A DNA stretch of 64,000 bases, taken from Pseudomonadota bacterium. GTDB taxonomy: Bacteria; Pseudomonadota; Alphaproteobacteria; Rhizobiales; Hyphomicrobiaceae. This document shows positions 9,881 through 18,023 of the stretch, piece by piece. The notes under the pieces are model-generated. The model worked only from the letters and a program-made list of their open reading frames with translations. It searched no databases and had not been told where the DNA came from. The translations under genes and the position numbers were made by a program. The DNA lies in assembly GCA_023405815.1 (NCBI GenBank), contig JAEXXM010000072.1:1-64000 (forward strand). Direction: 5' to 3'. Each line of letters starts with the position of its first letter. Position 1 is the first letter of the stretch.

Positions 9881-10417
9881 ATGCGGCTCGACGCCATTCC
9901 GATCGGAAAGAACCCGCCCCTCGACATCAACGTTGTGATCGAGGTGCCCGTAGGCGGCGAGCCTATCAAGTACGAGCTCGACAAGGCCGCGGGAACGCTG
10001 TTCGTCGACCGCTTCCTCTACACGCCGATGCGCTATCCGGGGAACTACGGCTTCGTCCCGCACACGCTCTCGACCGACGGCGACCCGATAGATGTCCTCG
10101 TCTGCAACACGCGTGCGATCATCCCCGGTGCAGTGATCAACTGCCGTCCGGTCGGCGTCCTCGTCATGCAGGATGAGGGCGGCGGCGACGAGAAGATCAT
10201 CGCCGTGCCGAGCTCGAAGACGACCATGCGCTACGACAAGGTGGCGAACTACACCGACCTGCCGCAGATCACGGTGCAGCAGATCGAGCACTTCTTCGGC
10301 CACTACAAGGATCTGGAGCCCGGCAAGTGGGTCAAGATCGACCACTGGGGCGATTCAGGCGAGGCGCGTCGGCTGATCACCGACGCCGTCGAGCGCGCCA
10401 AGCAGGCCAACCGCTGA
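9881..10417 (+). CDS. ppa: Inorganic pyrophosphatase, family I
   Basis: A 178-residue soluble family I pyrophosphatase that hydrolyses PPi to two phosphates with Mg2+, pulling biosynthetic reactions forward. The signature DGDPIDVLV places metal-binding aspartates at D66, D68 and D71. Upstream are GTLFVDRFLYTPMRYPGNYGFVPHTL and downstream KIIAVPSSKTTMRYD, all typical. The start MRLDAIPIGKNPPLDIN at 9881 has TTGGAGAACAC upstream and matches family N-termini; in-frame extension to 9809 is not needed. It is divergent from mutL (216-bp gap) and convergent with the M16 peptidase, from which a palindromic repeat unit separates it. Confidence 0.96.
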   Translation: MRLDAIPIGKNPPLDINVVIEVPVGGEPIKYELDKAAGTLFVDRFLYTPMRYPGNYGFVPHTLSTDGDPIDVLVCNTRAIIPGAVINCRPVGVLVMQDEGGGDEKIIAVPSSKTTMRYDKVANYTDLPQITVQQIEHFFGHYKDLEPGKWVKIDHWGDSGEARRLITDAVERAKQANR

Positions 10418-10429
10418 AGGCAGACGCCT

Positions 10430-10580
10430 GCTGTCATCCCGAGCGCAAGCGCCAGCAATAAGTGTCATCCTCGGGCTTGTCCCGAGGATCCACGGCTGAG
10501 CAGGCGCCCGCGTTGGAATTTTTCGACGGGCGCTGGAGCAAGGTTAAGGGTGGCTCCTCGGCATAAAGCCGAGGATGACA
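10430..10580. repeat. REP-like palindromic intergenic element
   Basis: Between convergent ppa and the M16 gene lie two oppositely oriented hairpins. One is TGTCATCCTCGGGCTTGTCCCGAGGATCC (10463-10491). The other is GGCTCCTCGGCATAAAGCCGAGGATGACA (10552-10580). Each folds on itself around CCTCGG/CCGAGG, and each is nearly the reverse complement of the other. A partial third copy (GTCATCCCGAGCGCAAGC) starts near 10433. The TGTCATCCTCGG...CCGAGGATCC pattern is common in intergenic repeats of alphaproteobacteria. It probably also ends transcription from both sides. Confidence 0.75.
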
Positions 10581-10613
10581 GCGAGAGTGCGAGGGGCAGC
10601 CTCGCCGCTTCTC

Positions 10614-11993
10614 TCACCCCTTCTTCGCCTGCTGCAGCGCCGGCTTGCCGACGACGGTGACAATGAGGTTGTTCGTGTCGAGCAGCCGCTTGGCGACCCG
10701 CTTCAAGTCATCGAGCGTCACCGCCGAGACCATCGCATTGCGGTTGTCGACGTACTCCGGACCGAACCCGTCCATGCGCAGCCCTAAAAGCTGCGATGCA
10801 ATCTTCGCGTTGGTGTCGAAGCGCAACGGATAGGAGCCGACAAGGTAGCTCTTGGCATTGTCGAGATCGGTCTGGCTGACCTCGCCGTTCGCCATCTTCT
10901 GCAATTCCTCGCGGATGATGTCGAGCGACTTGCCCATCATGTCGTTGCGCGTCGCCACACCCCCCGAGAAGATCGAGGCGTGCTGGTAGGGATAGACGTA
11001 GGTATAGACCGAGTAGGCGAGGCCGCGCTTCTCGCGCACCTCCTCCATCAGCTTGGAGGCGAAACCGCCGCCGCCGATGATCTGATTGAGCACGAACGCG
11101 GCCATGAAGTCCGGGTCCTTGCGCGGCATGGCACCGAGCCCGAACACCGCCACCGACTGCGGCACGTCCATGTCGACGACCGTCTGGTGCCCGCCAGCGA
11201 CGGGATCTGTCTTCGCCACCGGGGCGAGATCGGCCTTGGCCGGCAGATCGCCGAACACCTCATCGAGCAGCTTGCCGAGCTGCTCCGGTGTGATGTCGCC
11301 GACGGCGACGACCTTCAGCGTGTCCTTGGCGAAGACGCGCTTGCGGTAGGCCTCGAGGTCCGCGGCGTTCATCTTGCCGACGGTCTCCTCCGTGCCGTTG
11401 GCGGGCCGCGCATAGGGATGTCCGGCGAACGCGACCGCATACCACTGGTTCTGCGCCACCTTGTCGGGATCGCGCTTTGCATAGGCGAGCGAGGCGAGGA
11501 GCTGCTGGCGGATGCGCTCGACCGCATCCTCGTCGAACCGTGGCTTCGTCAGCGCCAGCTTCAAGAGCTTGGCCGCCTCGTCGCGATTTTGCGTCAGCGT
11601 CTCGAAGTTGCCGTAGAAGGCGTCCTTCGCCTCCTCGTAGTTCATGCGCATGGCGAGATCTTCCATGCGCTCCTGGAACTCGCGCGATTTGAGATCGCCC
11701 GCGCCTTCATCGAGCATGGCGGTCACGAAGTTCGCGACCCCCTCTTTGCCCGCTGGGTCCTGCGAGCTGCCGCCCTCGAACGCGAAGCGCATCGCCATCA
11801 TCGGCACTGCGTGTTCCTCGACGAGCCAGGCTTCGATGCCACCGGGGCTCTTCACGGTTTGGATTTTCATGGCGTTTGCAGGCGAGCTGAAGGTGGCGAG
11901 GAAGGCGACGGTGAAGGCAGCGAGACACGCTGCACCGATCGAGCCGAAGGCGGTGCCGAGAAGCCCCGAGCGCAGGGAGCGGACTGCGACCAT
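10614..11993 (-). CDS. M16 family peptidase-like protein, putative non-catalytic partner subunit
   Basis: A 459-residue exported M16 (pitrilysin/insulinase) family protein with signal segment FTVAFLATFSSPANA. The N-terminal half has FAFEGGSSQDPAGKEGVANFVTAMLDEGAGDL, where an active peptidase would carry HxxEH; that motif is missing. The C-terminal half keeps LNQIIGGGGFASKLMEEVREKRGLAYSVYTY, the R-Y region that closes over substrate. Paired genes with one zinc-binding and one non-binding subunit are typical, and the upstream gene supplies HFLEH. The start at 11993 is chosen for its AAAGAGG site 7 nt upstream; an ATG at 12011 is the alternative. The gap to the upstream gene is about 25 bp, so they form an operon. 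Confidence 0.88.
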   Translation of the reverse strand: MVAVRSLRSGLLGTAFGSIGAACLAAFTVAFLATFSSPANAMKIQTVKSPGGIEAWLVEEHAVPMMAMRFAFEGGSSQDPAGKEGVANFVTAMLDEGAGDLKSREFQERMEDLAMRMNYEEAKDAFYGNFETLTQNRDEAAKLLKLALTKPRFDEDAVERIRQQLLASLAYAKRDPDKVAQNQWYAVAFAGHPYARPANGTEETVGKMNAADLEAYRKRVFAKDTLKVVAVGDITPEQLGKLLDEVFGDLPAKADLAPVAKTDPVAGGHQTVVDMDVPQSVAVFGLGAMPRKDPDFMAAFVLNQIIGGGGFASKLMEEVREKRGLAYSVYTYVYPYQHASIFSGGVATRNDMMGKSLDIIREELQKMANGEVSQTDLDNAKSYLVGSYPLRFDTNAKIASQLLGLRMDGFGPEYVDNRNAMVSAVTLDDLKRVAKRLLDTNNLIVTVVGKPALQQAKKG

Positions 11994-12018
11994 ATCATAG
12001 CCTCTTTGCATAGCGGGT

Positions 12019-13419
12019 TCAGGAACGCGTGTGTACGACAGGCTGCTGGACCTGGTCGCCCGCACCCTTGCCGTCGTCCTGCTCGGGCAGCAGCCAGCCC
12101 GTCACCGAGCGGCGCGCATCGAGATAGGCATTGGCGGCCTTCTTCACGTCCTCCGGCGTCACCTTCGCGATCGCCTGCGGCCAACCCTCGACCTGATCGA
12201 TCTTGCGACCGATGGCGACCGCCCAACCGTATCGACGCGCGAGGTTCGCCTGATTGTCGCTGTCGTAGATGTAGTCGGCGGTAAGCGACTTCTTGGCGCG
12301 CTCGAGCTCCAGCTCGGTGACGCCGTTCTTGCGAATCTCATCGAGAACCGCATCGACGTCCGCCTCGACCGCCTTGAGGTCGCCGTTGCTGGCGACGGCG
12401 TAGAGCGAGATGGCACCTGAATCCAGGCTGTAGCCCGAGTAGTCGCCGCCCGTCGTAGCCGCGAGCTTGTCGTCGACGACGAGCTTGCGATAGAGCCGGC
12501 TCGTCGAGCCGTCGGCGAGGATCTTCATCAGGAGGTCGAGCGCCTCGGCCTCGCCGGGCTTGGCCGTGACGTAGCTAGGCACGACATAATAGCGATGGAA
12601 GGACGCATTGCCGGCACGGGGATCCTTCAGCGTCACACGGCGCGCTGCGACGTGATCCGGCTCCTGCGGTCGCGCACGCCCGTCGACTTCCGGATTGGCC
12701 GGGATCTTTCCATACGTCTCTTCGGCGAGGCGCTTCACCTCCTCGGCCGTGACGTCACCGGAGACGACGAGGATCGCGTTGTTGGGTGCATAGTAGCGCT
12801 TATAGAAGCGCATCGCGTCCTCGCGCGACAGCTTCGCCATCTCGTGTGCCCAGCCGATCACCGGCACGCCGTAGGGATGCGAAAGGTAGAGCGCGGCGTT
12901 CATCTGCTCGTCGAGCCGCGCGCCCGGGTTGTTGTCGATGCGCGAGCGGCGCTCCTCGATGATCACCTGCCGCTCCGTCGCCACCTCCTCGTTGGTGAGG
13001 CGCAGATGCGTCATGCGGTCGGCTTCCATCTCCATCAGCGTCCTGAGCTGATCCTTGGAGATCCGCTGGTGATAGGCGGTGACGTCCTGGCCGGTGAAGG
13101 CGTTGTCCTGCCCGCCAAGGCGGGAGATGATCTTCGAGAACTCGCCGACGGCGATCTTGTCGGTCGACTTGAACATCAGGTGCTCGAGGAAGTGAGCGAT
13201 GCCGGAAACACCCTTCGGCTCGTCGGCGGCGCCGACCCTGTACCAGACCATATGGGTGACGACGGGCGCCCGATGGTCGGGGATCACCACGACATCCATT
13301 CCATTCGACAGCTTGAACTCGGTGGCGCGCGGTTCGGCGGAGGCGGTCGTAGATACGAGAGCGAGCATGAGCATGGCCATTGCAGGGATTGCCAGACGGC
13401 TTGCGCCGAGCTTGAGCAT
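12019..13419 (-). CDS. M16 family zinc peptidase, putative catalytic subunit
   Basis: A 466-residue periplasmic or exported M16 metallopeptidase. The signal peptide is residues 1-28 (MLKLGASRLAIPAMAMLMLA...ASA). The inverted zinc motif HFLEH is at 76-80 with the expected downstream glutamate in ERQVIIEERRSRIDNNP. The C-terminal half has LLMKILADGSTSRLYRKLVVDDKLA, corresponding to the substrate-binding half. It probably degrades peptides together with the downstream non-catalytic paralogue. The gene starts an operon of two; its promoter must lie in 13420-13600, divergent from the heat-shock gene. Confidence 0.93.
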   Translation of the reverse strand: MLKLGASRLAIPAMAMLMLALVSTTASAEPRATEFKLSNGMDVVVIPDHRAPVVTHMVWYRVGAADEPKGVSGIAHFLEHLMFKSTDKIAVGEFSKIISRLGGQDNAFTGQDVTAYHQRISKDQLRTLMEMEADRMTHLRLTNEEVATERQVIIEERRSRIDNNPGARLDEQMNAALYLSHPYGVPVIGWAHEMAKLSREDAMRFYKRYYAPNNAILVVSGDVTAEEVKRLAEETYGKIPANPEVDGRARPQEPDHVAARRVTLKDPRAGNASFHRYYVVPSYVTAKPGEAEALDLLMKILADGSTSRLYRKLVVDDKLAATTGGDYSGYSLDSGAISLYAVASNGDLKAVEADVDAVLDEIRKNGVTELELERAKKSLTADYIYDSDNQANLARRYGWAVAIGRKIDQVEGWPQAIAKVTPEDVKKAANAYLDARRSVTGWLLPEQDDGKGAGDQVQQPVVHTRS

Positions 13420-13617
13420 CGATTGAACCCCGATGTGATCGTGAACGGGTGGACGGAGGCTGAACCGCGGTCGCAGTCGGCTCGGCGAACAGGTGGTCTA
13501 AGTGGTCTAATATGTCATCTTCGGGTTCGCCCCCACCTTGTCAAATGACATCGTGTTCATCTGCCGACACGGGTCATGACCCGACTGATTGGAGGCCCGT
13601 TCGGCACCTTCCGGCCG

Positions 13618-13646
13618 CTTGAACGCATGTAACCTGTCGCCCATAT
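13618..13646 (+). promoter_or_regulatory. RpoH (sigma-32)-like heat-shock promoter
   Basis: CTTGAA at 13618-13623 and CCCATAT at 13640-13646 fit the heat-shock sigma consensus (CTTGAA...CCCATNT; in alphaproteobacteria CTTG, 17-18 nt, then CNNATNT). The spacing of 18 nt from CTTG to CCCATAT is right. It lies about 110 bp upstream of the Hsp20 start. The rest of the 337-bp space 13420-13756 holds no gene and must also carry the divergent promoter of the M16 operon. Confidence 0.7.
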
Positions 13647-13699
13647 GTTCTCGGCAGTTGCCAGCGCTCCCGTTCGAGGCTGGACCGGCGGAGGCCACG

Positions 13700-13756
13700 G
13701 TTAAGCGGCTCCGACGCAGTTGCAGATTGAAGGTCGCTTAACGAAGGGCTTTCGCT
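13700..13756 (+). promoter_or_regulatory. Candidate RNA thermometer in the hsp20 leader
   Basis: The expected leader contains GTTAAGCG (13700-13707) and its exact complement CGCTTAAC (13735-13742), an 8-bp stem. A small hairpin CGAAGGGCTTTCG follows directly, burying the GAAGGG ribosome binding site just before the ATG. Hairpins closing the Shine-Dalgarno are the hallmark of ROSE-type thermometers in rhizobial small heat-shock genes. This is inference from base pairing only. Confidence 0.5.
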
Positions 13757-14185
13757 ATGTCACGGATTTCCATGCTTTCGAGCCCGCTACTCCTGGGCTT
13801 CGAGGAGATCGAGCGCCAGATCGACCGGGCGACCAAGGGATCGGGCGATGGTTACCCCCCCTATAATATCGAGCGCATCGAAGCCTCAAACGGCGAGGGC
13901 GAGACCCTGCGAATCACGCTGGCGGTCGCGGGCTTCACGCGCGATCAACTCGAGATCACGCTTGCTGACAATCAACTTATCGTCCGCGGGAAACAGAGCG
14001 ACGATAAGGCCCGAAATTATCTCTATCGCGGCATAGCTGCGCGCCAATTCGCACGTACGTTCGTCCTCGCCGAGGGAATCGAGGTAAAGTCAGCCGACTT
14101 GGCGGATGGGCTGTTGTCCATCGACCTGCGACGCTTGGAGCCCGAGCGCCTCGTTCGGACCATTGAGATACGCGACAGAAAATAG
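13757..14185 (+). CDS. Small heat-shock protein, Hsp20 family
   Basis: A 142-residue alpha-crystallin-type chaperone that binds unfolding proteins and holds them for refolding. The N-terminus (MSRISMLSSPLLLGFEEIERQIDRATKGSGDGYPPYNIER) is typical of the alphaproteobacterial class A/HspX-like type. The crystallin domain runs from about residue 33 to 130, with LRITLAVAGFTRDQLEITLADNQL and a late DGLLSIDLRR strand standing where the A-x-x-x-n-G-v-L motif is expected. There is a short C-terminal tail without a clear I-x-I motif (VRTIEIRD is the nearest). An RpoH-like promoter and a possible thermometer precede it. DUF1150 follows 132 bp downstream, a conserved pairing. Confidence 0.92.
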   Translation: MSRISMLSSPLLLGFEEIERQIDRATKGSGDGYPPYNIERIEASNGEGETLRITLAVAGFTRDQLEITLADNQLIVRGKQSDDKARNYLYRGIAARQFARTFVLAEGIEVKSADLADGLLSIDLRRLEPERLVRTIEIRDRK

Positions 14186-14317
14186 CGTGTGCCAACGTTG
14201 CATCAAAAGAGCCTCGCCGTGCGTTTTGCCGGTGGGTGCAGATCCGGGAAGCCAACACGCTCTTCGGCTGATTCGGTCGGCGAGGAGCCGGGCCCGGCCC
14301 GAGAAAGGAGTTGCGTC

Positions 14318-14587
14318 ATGACCGAAGCCGACAAGAACCTCACGCCGCACAACGTCATGACCGAGCACGAGCTCGCCACGCTCGGCGGAGGCGTCGTCGC
14401 TTATATCAAGACGCTGACTTCCGAGGAGGCGAGCCGCATGTTCCCGGCCATCGAGGGGCTACCGACAGGTATCAGCCTGTTCTCCTTGCACGCGGCCGAT
14501 GGCACGCCCCTGGCGCTCACCGACACGCGTCAAGCCGCGATCGGGCACGCGATCGACGATGATCTCGAGATCGCCAGCGTTCACTGA
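14318..14587 (+). CDS. DUF1150 family protein
   Basis: An 89-residue protein of DUF1150, a small alphaproteobacterial family of unknown function usually found directly after an hsp20 gene. The sequence runs MTEADKNLTPHNVMTEHELATLGGG, then VVAYIKTLTSEEASRMFP, then GISLFSLHAADGTPLALTDTRQAAIGHA, the last part resembling a small beta-rich module. ATG 14318 follows AGAAAGGAG at 7 nt, clearly better than the upstream in-frame ATG. Co-transcription with hsp20 is likely since a terminator follows only after this gene. Confidence 0.92.
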   Translation: MTEADKNLTPHNVMTEHELATLGGGVVAYIKTLTSEEASRMFPAIEGLPTGISLFSLHAADGTPLALTDTRQAAIGHAIDDDLEIASVH

Positions 14588-14616
14588 GCCTATTGACTCC
14601 CGTCTTGCACTCTCAA

Positions 14617-14645
14617 GGCTCCAGCGCCGCTGGAGCCTTTTTTGT
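14617..14645 (+). terminator. Rho-independent terminator of the hsp20-DUF1150 unit
   Basis: GGCTCCAGCG CCG CTGGAGCC forms a strong GC hairpin (14617-14637) followed by a run of T (TTTTTTTGTTT). It lies 30 bp after the DUF1150 stop. Confidence 0.92.
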
Positions 14646-14707
14646 TTCACGGAGATCCTTGGCCGCGAAGCGTCAAGGGCCCAAGGACGCCCGAGCTGTC
14701 AGCGGAG

Positions 14708-14803
14708 GCATGCATCACCAAATGCGCGAACGGCGCCCGGCGCAAGCGCCGGCCATCAGCTCGTGCAACCGCTGCCGCAAAGCTTCTCACAGCTCGTGTC
14801 GCC
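14708..14803 (+). repeat. Intergenic GC-palindrome repeat, family copy 1
   Basis: This stretch contains CGAACGGCGCCCGGCGC and AAGCGCCGGCCATCAGCTCG, then TTCTCACAGCTCGTGTCGCCCACAAT. The same order of blocks recurs at 58829-58955 and, shortened, at 58640-58733. The CCGGCGC-AAG-CGCCGG core is a hairpin. This copy lacks the AGCATGGC...GCCATGCT arm of the other two. It lies between the hsp20 terminator and the convergent dehydrogenase gene. Confidence 0.65.
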
Positions 14804-14808
14804 CACAA

Positions 14809-15792
14809 TCAAACCCGATAGCTTGCGAACTGCCCGCGCGGGCGGAAACGCTCAAGGTAGGTCGGCACGATGGCACCGATGCCGTGCGGTGCCAAAACGC
14901 CCAGCGCCGCGAGCGTGCGCTTCTCCGCCTTGGCCTCCTCGCTGACGACGTTGTCGTGCTGCAGGAGCCGCACCTGATCCACCGTGATCGGCCGCAGCGA
15001 GTTGGGCAGCGGCCAGGTGAGCAGGGCTTGCAGCTTGGCGAGCCAGAACGGCAGCGGAAGATAGCCGCGGCTGCGCCCCGCCCATTCCTGTGTCAGATCC
15101 AGCAGCTCCCGGAACGACAACACCTCTGGACCGCCGGCCTCGTAGATCGTGCCCGGCGTACCCGCACCGTTGGCCACATTGGCGATCGCCGTAGCAAGGT
15201 CGCCCACGAACACCGGCTGGAACCGCGTCCGCCCGCCGCCGATCAGCGGCAAGAACGGCGACATGCGCGCCATGGCCGCGAAGCGGTTGAAGAACTCGTC
15301 CTCCGGACCGAACACGATCGACGGCCGGATGATGATGGCGTCGGGGAATTCCTCCAGGACAGCCGCCTCGCCCTCCGCCTTGGTCCGGGCGTAGCGGGAG
15401 GCCGACTTGGGATCGGCGCCGATGGCCGAGACGTGCACCAGGCGGCTGACGCCAGCTTCGCGCGCGGCCCTGGCGATGGTGCGCGGCCCCTCGACATGGA
15501 GCGCCTTGAAGGACTGCGCGCCGGTGCTCGAGAGCACACCTACGGCATTGACCGCCACCTTGGCGCCCGCCAGCGCCCGCTCCACCGACTGCGGAAAGCG
15601 CACGTTCGCCTGCACCGGGGCCACCTGGCCGACGAATCCGGCCGTCTGCAGGAACCCGGCGAGGTCCGGCCGCCGCTCGGCCGCCCGCACGCGCCAGCCC
15701 TGCTTGGCCAGCGCCGTGACCGCATACCGGCCCACGAATCCCGAGCCGCCGAAAACCGTTGCCAGCCCCCGATCGTCGAGCCGATCCGCCAT
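14809..15792 (-). CDS. NAD(P)-binding protein, complex I NDUFA9-like
   Basis: A 327-residue atypical short-chain dehydrogenase. The Rossmann motif TVFGGSGFVGRYAVTALAKQGWRVRAAERRP is at residues 12-42. HVSAIGADPKSASRYARTKAEGEAAV carries the Y-x3-K pair, and IIIRPSIVFGPEDEFFNRFA follows. This combination is typical of NDUFA9-like proteins, whose mitochondrial relatives are accessory subunits of NADH dehydrogenase; bacterial members are often called complex I NDUFA9 subunit family proteins. The role in bacteria is unproven. The start at 15792 follows CAAGGAGGGTTCGAG; a longer open frame upstream is not family-like. The tRNA-Leu lies 147 bp upstream on the other strand. Confidence 0.88.
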   Translation of the reverse strand: MADRLDDRGLATVFGGSGFVGRYAVTALAKQGWRVRAAERRPDLAGFLQTAGFVGQVAPVQANVRFPQSVERALAGAKVAVNAVGVLSSTGAQSFKALHVEGPRTIARAAREAGVSRLVHVSAIGADPKSASRYARTKAEGEAAVLEEFPDAIIIRPSIVFGPEDEFFNRFAAMARMSPFLPLIGGGRTRFQPVFVGDLATAIANVANGAGTPGTIYEAGGPEVLSFRELLDLTQEWAGRSRGYLPLPFWLAKLQALLTWPLPNSLRPITVDQVRLLQHDNVVSEEAKAEKRTLAALGVLAPHGIGAIVPTYLERFRPRGQFASYRV

Positions 15793-15938
15793 CTCGAACC
15801 CTCCTTGAGAGCAGCCGCCCGCCTGCAGCCCTTTGGCCCTAGGGATACACGAGGCGCTCCTCGGCTGTGAAGGACGCGCGCGGCCGCACGGGGAAGAATT
15901 GACAACGGGCGCAGCGCTCTCTAACTCATCGCCTCCGT

Positions 15939-16023
<85 letters not shown>

Positions 16024-16086
16024 AGGCACTCTCTAGCGTGTTGATTTGGCTTAATTAGTTAGCCGTAAAGGGATTTTTACCGCTCC

Positions 16087-16098
16087 GACCGGTACACA
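16087..16098 (+). promoter_or_regulatory. Candidate integrase arm site, left
   Basis: GACCGGTACACA occurs here between attL and the integrase gene, and again at 36078-36089 just inside attR. Two exact 12-mers placed symmetrically near the ends of an integrative element are what arm-type integrase or excisionase sites would look like. Both copies are in direct orientation. This is inference from position. Confidence 0.45.
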
Positions 16099-16111
16099 GG
16101 AGCGGCCCACA

Positions 16112-17695
16112 ATGTCCCTTACGATGACACGCCCAACGAAGCGCAGCGACAGCTCCTCATTCCAGTTCAAGAAGCGCACGCCGGCCGCCCTGCTGACCGC
16201 GAAAAGAGGCGAGCGCGTTACCTTCGACCTGCCATCGACCAGCGGCCAGAGCATCCGCGTGTCGACTACAGTGGGCCCCATTCTCAAGCTGTCCCTTCGG
16301 ACGCGAGACAATGACATCGCCAAGCAGCGATGCGCGGCCGTCAGCTCCCAACTCGCCCAACTCCAAGCCGCCATCGCCGAAGGCCCCCGAAGGCTGTCCC
16401 AGCGCGAGGTTGTGGCGCTCGCCGGCACCAAGTTCCGCGAGGCAATGGCCCGCTGGGAGAGTGACCCGGGCCCGGCAAGCGCGTGGGAGCACCTTCGCGA
16501 CGGATATGCGGGTATCCCATCCGACGATCTGGAGTCGCTCGAAGAGCACGCCGGCTTCATGGTCGACGAGTTGCTCACCGAGCAGCGGCTCAACGTCGAT
16601 GCCGACACGCGTTATCGGCTGCTGCTAGCCGTCCGGGACGCTGCGCGCGATTCATATGCAGTGCTGTCCCAGCGCGCGAATGGAGACTTCGCTCCGAATA
16701 AGGTCGCCGAACGGTTCCCCGTTTGGGAAGGCCCGAAGGCGGAAGCTAGCGGTGCCAAGATCACCGAGCTGTTTGAGGGCTGGAAGGCGGAGTCTCAGCG
16801 TCTCGACAAATCACCGAGCACAATCGACGGCTATGGAAGGACAATCCGCCAGTTCGTCGCCTTCCTCGGACACGACGACGCGACGCGCGTCACGCAAGAG
16901 GACGTGCTCCGCTACAAGGACAAGCGCCTCATAGAGGACAAGCGAAGTCCAAAGACAGTTCTCGGGGCTGATCTAGCAGCGCTGAAGTCGGTTTTCGGAT
17001 GGGCTGTCGACAACCGACGCCTGAAGAGTAATCCGGCCAGCGAGGTAACGCTCAAGCTTCCGAAGCAACGGAAGGGAGACGGCTACTCGGATGCTGGCGC
17101 GTTCAAGATTCTGCAGGCCGCGCTCTCATACAAGCGCGCGGACGGCGAGGCGAAGCAAATGGCCGCTGCGAAGCGATGGGCACCGTGGCTGGCTGCCTTC
17201 ACTGGCGCACGCGTGGGCGAGATTGTTCAGCTTCGGCGCGAAGACGTGCGCAAAAAGGACGGCATTTGGATCATCCACATTACCCCCGACGCCGGACGGG
17301 TGAAGGACAAGGAGGAGCGTGAGGTTCCCCTGCACCCGCAGTTGATCGAACTTGGCTTTATCGATTTTGTAGAATCGGTGCGCTCGCCGTATCTGTTTCT
17401 TGCAGGAACCGACAAACACGACACCGCAGATCAGCGGCAGACGACTATCAACCGACTCGGCGAGTTCGCCCGCGACTTAGTTCGCGAGAACCGCGTTGCG
17501 GCGAACCACGGATGGCGCCACCGCTTCGTCAAACTGTCTAGACGGCACGCCATTGATTTTGAGCTGCGTCGCAAAATCACCGGGCACGCGGGCCAGGGAG
17601 TTGACGAAGAAGACTATGGGGGCCCAGCTGAGATGAAGGCCCTATATCGCGAAATCTGCAAACTGCCACGCTATCCCGTGAGGCGTCGGCAGTAG
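16112..17695 (+). CDS. Tyrosine recombinase / integrase of the island
   Basis: A 527-residue phage-type integrase, long for the family because of an extended N-terminal region (about residues 1-200). A SAM-like core-binding domain lies at about 205-300 (ITELFEGWKAESQRLDKSPSTIDGYGRTIRQFVAFLG) and the catalytic domain at the C-terminus. Active-site residues: the first Arg in TGARVGEIVQL, H466 and R469 in HGWRHRF, H492 in ITGHA and nucleophile Y502 in EEDYGG. The start follows CACAGGAG. It should cut the tRNA-Leu 3' end to integrate and excise the element. No neighbouring excisionase is obvious. Confidence 0.93.
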   Translation: MSLTMTRPTKRSDSSSFQFKKRTPAALLTAKRGERVTFDLPSTSGQSIRVSTTVGPILKLSLRTRDNDIAKQRCAAVSSQLAQLQAAIAEGPRRLSQREVVALAGTKFREAMARWESDPGPASAWEHLRDGYAGIPSDDLESLEEHAGFMVDELLTEQRLNVDADTRYRLLLAVRDAARDSYAVLSQRANGDFAPNKVAERFPVWEGPKAEASGAKITELFEGWKAESQRLDKSPSTIDGYGRTIRQFVAFLGHDDATRVTQEDVLRYKDKRLIEDKRSPKTVLGADLAALKSVFGWAVDNRRLKSNPASEVTLKLPKQRKGDGYSDAGAFKILQAALSYKRADGEAKQMAAAKRWAPWLAAFTGARVGEIVQLRREDVRKKDGIWIIHITPDAGRVKDKEEREVPLHPQLIELGFIDFVESVRSPYLFLAGTDKHDTADQRQTTINRLGEFARDLVRENRVAANHGWRHRFVKLSRRHAIDFELRRKITGHAGQGVDEEDYGGPAEMKALYREICKLPRYPVRRRQ

Positions 17696-18023
17696 CCTCG
17701 GCTAGGCCTCCTTCAGCGGACACGTTTGCTGACTCTGAGAGAGTCACACGGAGCGATTCGAGCGCGCTGCGGCAGTCATAGCCACGGACCCAAAACGCCG
17801 CGTATGGCGCTCTGTGAGTCAGCAAGCGGCATTGCGCTAAATCTGCATCGGCGAACGCGCTGTTAGGTCATCGTCAAGCCGGCGAGCGCACCATTGGCGG
17901 TCGTGCGTGATATGATCCGCGGCGTTAGTCGCGCGTCCATCACCACAAACGAAGCGGCCCCGGAAGGTGTTGGAAGCACCCGCCGAGGCCTTGGTTCAAA
18001 CCCTCTCACGAAGGGCCAAACCC
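17696..18023. other. Non-coding stretch ahead of the membrane/wHTH gene
   Basis: About 330 bases with no convincing gene. Its last part carries the hairpin described separately at 17954-17990 and a possible ribosome binding site (GAAGGGCC) for the following gene. Stop codons are frequent in all frames. The promoter of the next gene is expected here but no good -35/-10 pair stands out. Confidence 0.5.
17954..17990 (+). repeat. Leader hairpin, copy A
   Basis: GCGGCCCCGGAAGGTG...CACCCGCCGAGGCC folds with an inner GGTG/CACC stem and outer CGG/CCG and GGCC/GGCC pairs. Copy B at 19297-19334 keeps the same block order and the same 24-nt distance from GCGGCCCC to ACCCGCCGAGG. Both stand just upstream of a gene. 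Confidence 0.55.

Noticed and set aside
10980..12284. Open frame antisense to the M16 genes
   Set aside because: It is a shadow of the two M16 genes and crosses the boundary between them.
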